From: Actinomycetota bacterium
GTDB taxonomy: Bacteria > Actinomycetota > Actinomycetes > S36-B12
DNA length: 5,148 nt
Assembly: GCA_003506065.1 (NCBI GenBank)
Contig: DNXA01000093.1
Coordinates: forward strand, 1-5,148
Direction: 5' to 3'
Positions within the stretch are counted from its first letter, which is position 1, and each line of letters opens with the position of its first letter. Shown here piece after piece: positions 1 to 3,955 of this stretch. The position numbers and the translations under genes were made by a program. The notes beneath the pieces were generated by a model that saw nothing but the letters and a program-made list of their open reading frames with translations, did no database searches and was not told the DNA's origin.

Positions 1-78
1 TATTGGGAGCGACGCGGCTACGACATCGACGCTTACATCGGCGCATCCAATGGCGGCACTGAAGATCCAAATGTTTAG
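1..78 (+). CDS. C-terminal end of upstream gene, possibly formate dehydrogenase iron-sulfur (beta) subunit, 5' partial
   Basis: Reading from base 1, frame 1 is open for 25 codons and ends in TAG at 76-78. The peptide begins YWERRGYDIDAYIG and ends GGTEDPNV, which looks like real coding sequence, unlike the Ala/Thr/Ser-rich reading of frame 2 over the same bases. Its stop overlaps the start of the cytochrome b gamma subunit gene, as is usual for genes in one operon. Formate dehydrogenase operons normally run alpha, beta, gamma, so the iron-sulfur beta subunit, which passes electrons from the molybdenum or tungsten subunit to the cytochrome, is the best guess. No cysteine clusters fall inside the visible part, so the identity rests on context alone. 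Confidence 0.55.
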   Translation, partial: YWERRGYDIDAYIGASNGGTEDPNV

Positions 79-727
79 AGCACAGCGGGCTGAAGGCGAA
101 GTGCTGATCAAGCGATTCAGCACCGCGGAACGGTGGGCTCATCGCTGGATCGCCATCCTCACGGTCATCTTGCTGATCACGGCTGCATTGCTCTACATCC
201 CCGACTTCGCGGCGGTGATCGGCAATCGACAACTCGTGCGCGTCGTGCACGAGGTCGCCGGGTTCGCATTGCCGATCCCGATTCTGCTGGCGCTGTTCTC
301 TCGCGCATTTCGTGACGATACTTCGCGGTTGAATCGATTCAAGCCTTCCGATTGGCAATGGCTGCGCAGTCGGTCTCGCAGGCTGGGTGCAATCCCAGTG
401 GGCAAGTTCAACGCCGGACAGAAACTCAATGCTGCTTTCTCTCTTGGCTGGATCATCGTCATGCTCGCCACCGGATCCATGATGTTCTTCAGCAGTCATT
501 TCAGCGACCTCTTGCGGACAGGGGCGACCTTCGTGCACGACTGGTTGACCCTTGCCGTCTTCGTCGTGGTCCTCGGGCACATCTACATGGCCTTCAACGA
601 TGCCACCGCGCGTGCCGGCATGCGCAGCGGTTCAGTGCCGCTGACCTGGGCTGTTCGCGAGCATCGCGAATGGGCGATGGAGGAGTCGACCCCAGTGACC
701 CCTCCCGTGGCCAATGAGCCGGAATGA
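50..727 (+). CDS. Formate dehydrogenase gamma subunit (membrane cytochrome b)
   Basis: This 225-residue integral membrane protein should anchor a formate dehydrogenase in the cytoplasmic membrane and pass electrons from its iron-sulfur subunit through two b-type hemes to quinone. Four hydrophobic segments are visible at about residues 33-53, 61-84, 128-148 and 161-182. Histidines H31 (ERWAHRW), H67 (VVHEVAG), H163 (FVHDW) and H177 (LGHIYMAF) sit where the heme ligands of the FdnI/FdoI family lie. The motif GKFNAGQK at 118-125 closely matches the GKYNAGQK signature of E. coli-type gamma subunits and separates it from generic cytochrome b561 proteins. The C-terminal 20 residues are Pro/Glu-rich and cytoplasmic-looking. 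The start is uncertain: ATG 50 overlaps the upstream gene by 29 bases, ATG 71 by only 8, and GTG 101 follows a GAAGG; none has a strong ribosome binding site. The family call is firm, the exact start is not. Confidence 0.88.
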   Translation: MAALKIQMFRAQRAEGEVLIKRFSTAERWAHRWIAILTVILLITAALLYIPDFAAVIGNRQLVRVVHEVAGFALPIPILLALFSRAFRDDTSRLNRFKPSDWQWLRSRSRRLGAIPVGKFNAGQKLNAAFSLGWIIVMLATGSMMFFSSHFSDLLRTGATFVHDWLTLAVFVVVLGHIYMAFNDATARAGMRSGSVPLTWAVREHREWAMEESTPVTPPVANEPE

Positions 728-853
728 CCGATATTTGCAAGTCCACCGTCACTGAGCAGGCTCGCACGTAGGCTCGTAGGAGTTGCTCAATGGCGGGAGT
801 CGGGCCAGACTCGCGAGGCAACTACCGGCCTGGGTTTCGATTTCTGGGGGTAG

Positions 854-869
854 CACCTATTCTTAGGTG
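854..869 (+). promoter_or_regulatory. Small perfect hairpin or possible -10 region upstream of the DUF3040 gene
   Basis: CACCTA (854-859) and TAGGTG (864-869) form a perfect 6-bp inverted repeat with a TTCT loop, 25 bases before the start codon. There is no following T tract, so an intrinsic terminator for the formate dehydrogenase operon is unlikely. The same bases contain TATTCT (858-863), a fair match to a sigma-70-type -10 element, but the spacing-matched -35 (TTTCGA at 835-840) is poor. The element could be a promoter, a regulator site or a leader hairpin. The rest of the 728-894 gap shows nothing convincing. Confidence 0.3.
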
Positions 870-875
870 ACAAGC

Positions 876-887
876 GAAGGAAGGGGG
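876..887 (+). promoter_or_regulatory. Strong ribosome binding site for the DUF3040 gene
   Basis: The purine run GAAGGAAGGGGG ends seven bases before ATG 895. It fixes that ATG as the start. Confidence 0.7.
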
Positions 888-894
888 TCCTGCA

Positions 895-1278
895 ATGCCG
901 CTATCGGAGCATGAGCAGCGACTACTCGAGCAAATGGAGCGAGCGCTCTATGCGGAAGACCCCAAGTTCGCTACCAGCCTGCGGTCAAGCTCGATGGCCC
1001 GTGCATCCAGGGGCCGTGCTGCCCTCGGTGTGCTCATTGTTTTCGCCGGCATCGGCTTGCTTGTGACCAGCATGGCCCTGCAGGCAACCCTCCTTGGCAT
1101 CCTCGGCTTCGCCGTGATGCTGGTGGGGGCTGTGCTCGTGTACACCGCCTTCCTTCGTCCACGCAACACACCCGAGACTGCCGAGGGCTTCCAGCAGCCC
1201 CCGAAAGCGGCCCAATCCAAGACTTCCTTCATGGATCGAGTCGAGGGTCGCTGGCGCAAGCGTCAGGGCGACGAGTAG
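895..1278 (+). CDS. DUF3040 family two-helix membrane protein
   Basis: This 127-residue protein has the typical DUF3040 layout. The N-terminal segment PLSEHEQRLLEQMERALYAEDP (residues 2-23) is the family hallmark, followed by a basic Arg/Ser linker (29-41), two closely spaced transmembrane helices at about 42-62 and 65-87, and a polar C-terminal tail rich in Gln, Lys and Arg (90-127). Both ends are probably cytoplasmic. The family is largely confined to Actinomycetota, its biochemical role is unknown, and members are often encoded just upstream of mraZ (Rv2169c in Mycobacterium tuberculosis is an example I recall). A link to division or envelope work is therefore suggested by position only. 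A 306-base gap separates it from mraZ, so it is probably transcribed on its own. The ATG is supported by a strong Shine-Dalgarno sequence. Confidence 0.9.
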   Translation: MPLSEHEQRLLEQMERALYAEDPKFATSLRSSSMARASRGRAALGVLIVFAGIGLLVTSMALQATLLGILGFAVMLVGAVLVYTAFLRPRNTPETAEGFQQPPKAAQSKTSFMDRVEGRWRKRQGDE

Positions 1279-1434
1279 TTCCTTTGCCTGCGGCCCGCTG
1301 ACCACGGCGGCCATGTCTATCCACCGCGTTCCTTTCTGGCGTATTTCGCTGTCCTGATCCGCATGCCCCAATCCCCTCTCAGCTGGGCCATCTCGGCCTG
1401 GCGTCACGCTGGCATGCCCTCCTGAGCACTGCGG

Positions 1435-1449
1435 TGGAGTCAGGTGGGG
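1435..1449 (+). promoter_or_regulatory. Outlying pair of MraZ-like boxes
   Basis: TGGAG at 1435-1439 and TGGGG at 1445-1449 are exactly 10 bp apart, the same box and spacing as in the main array that begins about 41 bp downstream. That distance is close to four helical turns, so both groups would lie on nearly the same DNA face. It may be an auxiliary operator, but two short G-rich matches could also occur by chance. Confidence 0.35.
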
Positions 1450-1475
1450 GATATGCCCGAAACGCCAGCCTCAGA

Positions 1476-1550
1476 TGGTTGACGGTGGAGGAAAGTGGAG
1501 TACAGTGGCGCCACTTGGAGGTGCTGGGTAGTCCAGTGGGACTCATGGGG
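1476..1550 (+). promoter_or_regulatory. Array of about eight TGG-core boxes, probable MraZ operator
   Basis: TGG cores begin at 1476, 1486, 1496, 1506 and 1516, an exact 10-bp period, and continue less regularly at 1525, 1537 and 1546. The boxes read TGGTT, TGGAG, TGGAG, TGGCG, TGGAG, TGGGT, TGGGA and TGGGG. Known MraZ operators are direct repeats of about 10 bp: TGGGN boxes with 5-bp spacers in E. coli and AAAGTG-type decamers in mollicutes. The central copies here (AAGTGGAG, CAGTGGCG) resemble both. MraZ forms ring-shaped oligomers that contact several such repeats at once. The array overlaps the predicted promoter, which points to autorepression. Confidence 0.7.
1479..1506 (+). promoter_or_regulatory. 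Predicted sigma-70-type promoter for mraZ and the dcw cluster
   Basis: TTGACG (1479-1484, five of six matches to the -35 consensus) and TACAGT (1501-1506, a fair actinobacterial -10) are separated by 16 bp. Transcription would begin near 1512-1514, leaving a leader of about 70 bases before mraZ. Two TGGAG boxes lie within the spacer and a third box overlaps the -10, so a protein bound to the array would block RNA polymerase. This is a prediction from consensus only. Confidence 0.55.
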
Positions 1551-1573
1551 CAGTTGTGACTCATGAGACGAGG

Positions 1574-1579
1574 GGAGGT
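1574..1579 (+). promoter_or_regulatory. Ribosome binding site of mraZ
   Basis: GGAGGT ends five bases before ATG 1585 inside the purine-rich run 1570-1583. It confirms the start of mraZ. Confidence 0.7.
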
Positions 1580-1584
1580 GGGGC

Positions 1585-2016
1585 ATGTTTCTCGGTACCC
1601 ACGCGCCCCGGTTGGACGACAAAGGCCGCCTCGTCCTGCCAGCCAAGTTTCGTGAGGGCCTTGCTGACGGTCTGGTGATGGCCAAGGGTCAGGACCGCTC
1701 GATTGTGGTGTGGCCAGCGGCGGAGTTCGCCGCCCATGCCGAGCGACTCAATGAGGCTTCCCGATCTGATGCGCAAGTGCGCGCCTACCTTCGGGTGCTG
1801 TTCTCCGGCGCCTTTGATGACGTGCCTGACAAGCAGGGCCGAGTCACCGTGCCTGCCGCTCTGCGCGAGTACGCGGGCCTTGATCGTGAGGTCGTAGTCG
1901 TCGGCAATGGCACCACCGTTGAGATCTGGGACGCGCATGCCTGGCAGAACTACCTCAACAACCAAGAGGACGCCTACTCGGACATCAGCGAGGAGGTTGT
2001 GCCGGGAATTCTCTAA
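1585..2016 (+). CDS. mraZ: Transcriptional regulator MraZ
   Basis: MraZ is a DNA-binding protein that regulates the division and cell wall cluster, usually repressing its own promoter. The product is 143 residues, the usual length. It has two SpoVT/AbrB-like halves, each with the conserved DxxxR motif: D11-R15 (DDKGR) followed by LVLPAKFRE, and D82-R86 (DKQGR) followed by VTVPAALREY. The N-terminus MFLGTHAPRLDDKGR is characteristic of the family. The second half ends with the conserved pattern VEIWDAHAW (112-120). The start is set by a good ribosome binding site. The gene is the first of the cluster proper, and the box array and promoter immediately upstream fit autoregulation. In other bacteria its overproduction upsets division and RsmH counteracts it genetically; here rsmH lies two genes downstream. 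Confidence 0.97.
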   Translation: MFLGTHAPRLDDKGRLVLPAKFREGLADGLVMAKGQDRSIVVWPAAEFAAHAERLNEASRSDAQVRAYLRVLFSGAFDDVPDKQGRVTVPAALREYAGLDREVVVVGNGTTVEIWDAHAWQNYLNNQEDAYSDISEEVVPGIL

Positions 2017-2031
2017 TGCACGCGGTGAGGC

Positions 2032-2100
2032 CTCCTCCCGCTGCTCTGCTCGCTCCTGGCGCACTTCCCCGGTGCCAGGCAACAGCAGAAGCGGGCGGGG
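2032..2100 (+). ncRNA. Long imperfect stem-loop in the mRNA between mraZ and the next gene
   Basis: Four paired blocks nest in register: 2032-2035 with 2097-2100 (one G-T pair), CCCGCT 2037-2042 with AGCGGG 2090-2095, TCTGCT 2045-2050 with AGCAGA 2084-2089, and CCTGGC 2055-2060 with GCCAGG 2074-2079. Only a single mismatch, a 2-base bulge (2043-2044) and a 4x4 internal loop interrupt it. This gives about 22 pairs in the RNA, starting 16 bases after the mraZ stop. No T tract follows, so it is not a classical terminator. It may act as a partial attenuator, a processing site, a 3' stabiliser of mraZ mRNA, or a cis-regulatory leader for the downstream genes. The function is inference; the pairing is visible in the sequence. 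Confidence 0.5.
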
Positions 2101-2133
2101 ACCTGATCTCGTGACCACTCCTTCACCCGCGAA

Positions 2134-2148
2134 CTCAGCCCAGCTGAG
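2134..2148 (+). promoter_or_regulatory. Perfect 6-bp hairpin directly before a ribosome binding site
   Basis: CTCAGC (2134-2139) and GCTGAG (2143-2148) pair perfectly around a CCA loop. The Shine-Dalgarno-like AAAGGAAG (2149-2156) begins at the next base and stands before ATG 2159. The hairpin could hold the ribosome binding site exposed or affect access to it. It is short, so chance occurrence is possible. Confidence 0.4.
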
Positions 2149-2158
2149 AAAGGAAGCC

Positions 2159-2311
2159 ATGACGACGCCAACGAACACCATCAGCGACTCGGTCAACGAC
2201 CAAGCCGTTCGTCATGGTGCTCGCGCTGTTGGCCTGCTGATCATCGCGGGGAGTCTGACTGCTGCCACCCTGACCGCGATCTCGGCGATCGTCTCGGGAT
2301 TCAGCTCATGA
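2159..2311 (+). CDS. Unrecognised 50-residue single-helix membrane protein coupled to rsmH
   Basis: A 50-codon frame runs from ATG 2159 to TGA 2309-2311. It has a good ribosome binding site (AAAGGAAG, 2149-2156), and its stop overlaps the rsmH start as ATGA, the same junction as between rsmH and ftsL. The product has a polar N-terminus (residues 1-19, Thr/Asn/Asp-rich), two arginines and a histidine at 18-22, then one hydrophobic helix from about 23 to 46 ([19 protein letters not shown] at 23-41), and a short SGFSS end. The positive residues before the helix predict an N-in, C-out single-pass protein. I recognise no family. An in-frame GTG at 2111 would add 16 residues but has a poorer ribosome binding site. 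It may be a small envelope protein of the divisome, or serve mainly to deliver ribosomes to rsmH. Confidence 0.62.
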   Translation: MTTPTNTISDSVNDQAVRHGARAVGLLIIAGSLTAATLTAISAIVSGFSS

Positions 2312-3249
2312 GCGTTCACGTCCCGGTGATGCGCGAGCGCGTCCTGGCGCTGCTGGCGCCAGCAATTCTTGAGCCTGGAGCGATCCTGGTCGACGCCACT
2401 CTTGGGCTTGGTGGACATGCGGAGTCCGCGCTCACCCAATTCCCGGACCTGCAGGTCATCGGGCTGGATCGGGATCTGGATGCGCTCGATGCCTCCCGAG
2501 CGCGACTGTCTCCATTCGGTGATCGGGTGCGCTTCGTCCACGCTGTCTACGACCAGCTCCCCACAGTTCTCCAGCACGCAGGCCTGTCCAAAATTCAGGG
2601 AGTCCTGTTCGATCTTGGGGTTTCATCGATGCAGCTCGACCAACGCGAACGCGGATTCTCGTACTCCCAGGATGCACCGCTGGACATGCGCATGGACCAG
2701 TCGAGCGGGCTGACTGCGGCAGATGTCGTCAATACCTACTCCGGCAAAGAACTCGCGCGCATCATCAGCCAGTACGGCGAAGAGCGATTTGCCAAGCGCA
2801 TCGCTGACCGCATCGTCGCCGCGCGAGCAACGCAGCCCTTTGACAACTCTGCGCGATTGGTCGACCTGGTTCGCGAGGCGATCCCGGCGGCAACCCGGCG
2901 CACCGGTGGCAACCCGGCCAAGCGCACCTTTCAGGCTCTGCGCATCGAGGTCAATGGCGAGCTCGATGCTCTGCATGCGGCCATCCCGGCCGCCATCGAC
3001 GCCCTCGCTGTCGGTGGCCGAATCGTCGTGATGTCATACCAGTCGCTGGAGGATCGCTTCGTCAAGAGAACCCTTGCTGATCAGACTGAACTCAAAGTTC
3101 CGCATGGTCTGCCTGTGGTTCCCAAGGAGCATCAGCCCAAGCTGCGACTGATCACCCGTGGTGCGCAAACAGCATCGATTGAAGAACTTGAGAGCAACCC
3201 ACGGTCCGCCTCCGCCCGGGTGCGCGCAGCTGAGCGGGTGGCGGCATGA
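2308..3249 (+). CDS. rsmH: 16S rRNA (cytosine(1402)-N(4))-methyltransferase RsmH
   Basis: RsmH (MraW) uses S-adenosylmethionine to methylate N4 of C1402 in the decoding centre of 16S rRNA. The 313-residue product has the normal length and motif order: HVPVM near the N-terminus, the AdoMet-binding loop [12 protein letters not shown] (28-39), the acidic IGLDRD (51-56), the catalytic-region motif [11 protein letters not shown] (101-111) followed by [15 protein letters not shown] (116-130), the family-specific helical insert around residues 140-200, [14 protein letters not shown] (206-219), and [15 protein letters not shown] (236-250). The usual HPA before KRTFQALR is NPA here (N202). ATG 2308 overlaps the preceding small gene's stop, and its own stop overlaps ftsL, so translation is probably coupled along the three genes. 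The ribosome binding site at this start is weak, which fits coupling. Confidence 0.97.
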   Translation: MSVHVPVMRERVLALLAPAILEPGAILVDATLGLGGHAESALTQFPDLQVIGLDRDLDALDASRARLSPFGDRVRFVHAVYDQLPTVLQHAGLSKIQGVLFDLGVSSMQLDQRERGFSYSQDAPLDMRMDQSSGLTAADVVNTYSGKELARIISQYGEERFAKRIADRIVAARATQPFDNSARLVDLVREAIPAATRRTGGNPAKRTFQALRIEVNGELDALHAAIPAAIDALAVGGRIVVMSYQSLEDRFVKRTLADQTELKVPHGLPVVPKEHQPKLRLITRGAQTASIEELESNPRSASARVRAAERVAA

Positions 3250-3950
3250 GCGCCCGATCACCTCGCGAGGTTGCTGGAAAGATGATTCACGGAGCCGTGG
3301 CTGGTGCGACTGCGCTGGCCGCGGAGGCCACGGAATACGCCACACGTGGCGCTCATGCTCGCATCGAGAGCCATACACGACCCAACCTGAAGCTGGTATC
3401 GCCGCTGCGGCAGGTCAAGGCCAGCCGCGGAACTTTCGCATTGATCGTTGGTGCCATGCTCATTGGTGGCCTTGGCGCCATGCTGGTGATCAACACCCAA
3501 CTGGCCCAAGGCTCCTTCGCGGTGAGTTCCTTGAAGCAGGAGTTGGGCACGTTGACCGAGCAGGCTGCGGTCCTTAACGAGGAGGTGTCGGCAGCTGCGG
3601 CACCTGAAGCCTTGGCGAGCAAGGCCCGTGCGCTGGGGATGGTGGCCAGCCGCACGCCGGTCTTCTTGAGCATCCCCGATGGCAAGGTGCTGGGCAGGCC
3701 TCAGCCAGCCCCTGGAACTCCGGTGAAGGTTCTAGCCAACACTGGCGCGGATGAAGCGATCACCAGTGCAGATCTTGGCCTGCCGCCCGTTCCTGGTCCG
3801 AACTACGACCCGGCACGGGCTGACGCTGAAGCGGCGGCGAGGGCGAATGCTGGCACGGCAGGGGAGGATTCGCTCTGGCGCGAGGTACCTGTCCAGGTCG
3901 GCAGCCTTGGCTCAAGTGATGCCGATCTCGTGGCAGTACCGGTGCGGTAA
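3246..3950 (+). CDS. ftsL: Cell division protein FtsL, actinobacterial type with long C-terminal tail
   Basis: FtsL is a bitopic divisome protein that, with FtsB and FtsQ, recruits and activates the septal synthase FtsW/FtsI. The 234-residue product has a cytoplasmic N-terminal region of about 60 residues containing [10 protein letters not shown] (44-53), one transmembrane helix at about 63-83, and a predicted coiled coil at about 92-116 ([22 protein letters not shown]). After this comes the conserved element [12 protein letters not shown] (122-133) leading to [14 protein letters not shown] (137-150), as in actinobacterial FtsL. Residues 151-234 form an Ala/Pro/Gly-rich external tail that makes the protein much longer than the roughly 120 residues of E. 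coli FtsL. Identification rests on topology, this motif block and position between rsmH and pbpB, since FtsL sequences diverge greatly. ATG 3246 overlaps the rsmH stop (ATGA). Confidence 0.87.
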   Translation: MSARSPREVAGKMIHGAVAGATALAAEATEYATRGAHARIESHTRPNLKLVSPLRQVKASRGTFALIVGAMLIGGLGAMLVINTQLAQGSFAVSSLKQELGTLTEQAAVLNEEVSAAAAPEALASKARALGMVASRTPVFLSIPDGKVLGRPQPAPGTPVKVLANTGADEAITSADLGLPPVPGPNYDPARADAEAAARANAGTAGEDSLWREVPVQVGSLGSSDADLVAVPVR

Positions 3951-3955
3951 GCCAC

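Larger units (their letters stand above)
1279..1584 (+). other. Intergenic region holding the dcw cluster promoter and operator
   Basis: No coding sequence is supported in these 306 bases. The first half (1279-1430) shows only weak inverted repeats, such as GGCC pairs near 1387-1399 and the 8-bp palindrome GGCATGCC near 1411-1418; no clear terminator with a T tract is visible after the DUF3040 gene. The second half carries repeated TGG boxes, a likely promoter and the mraZ ribosome binding site, listed separately. Confidence 0.7.

Noticed and set aside
753..789. TGAGCA and TGCTCA inverted repeat after the formate dehydrogenase gamma gene, considered as a terminator
   Set aside because: The stem is only 6 bp with a 25-base loop and there is no T tract, so it is not better than chance.
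798..816. GAGTC / GACTC inverted repeat before the DUF3040 gene
   Set aside because: Five pairs, mismatched flanks, and no T tract; too weak to call.
1387..1418. GGCC pairs and the GGCATGCC palindrome in the gap before mraZ
   Set aside because: Short GC-rich palindromes of this size are expected by chance here and no associated element gives them a function.
1907..2158. Upstream extension of the small membrane protein's frame into the end of mraZ
   Set aside because: Bases 1907-2016 are mraZ in another frame and 2017-2100 are the stem-loop; the extension is an Arg/Thr/Ser-rich shadow translation. Only the part from ATG 2159, with its ribosome binding site and hydrophobic helix, is supported.
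1561..2196. A 211-codon open frame on the minus strand opposite mraZ
   Set aside because: It lies entirely across mraZ and its flanks, which are firmly assigned on the plus strand. Its translation has no recognisable motif, and long antisense frames are common in high-GC coding DNA.
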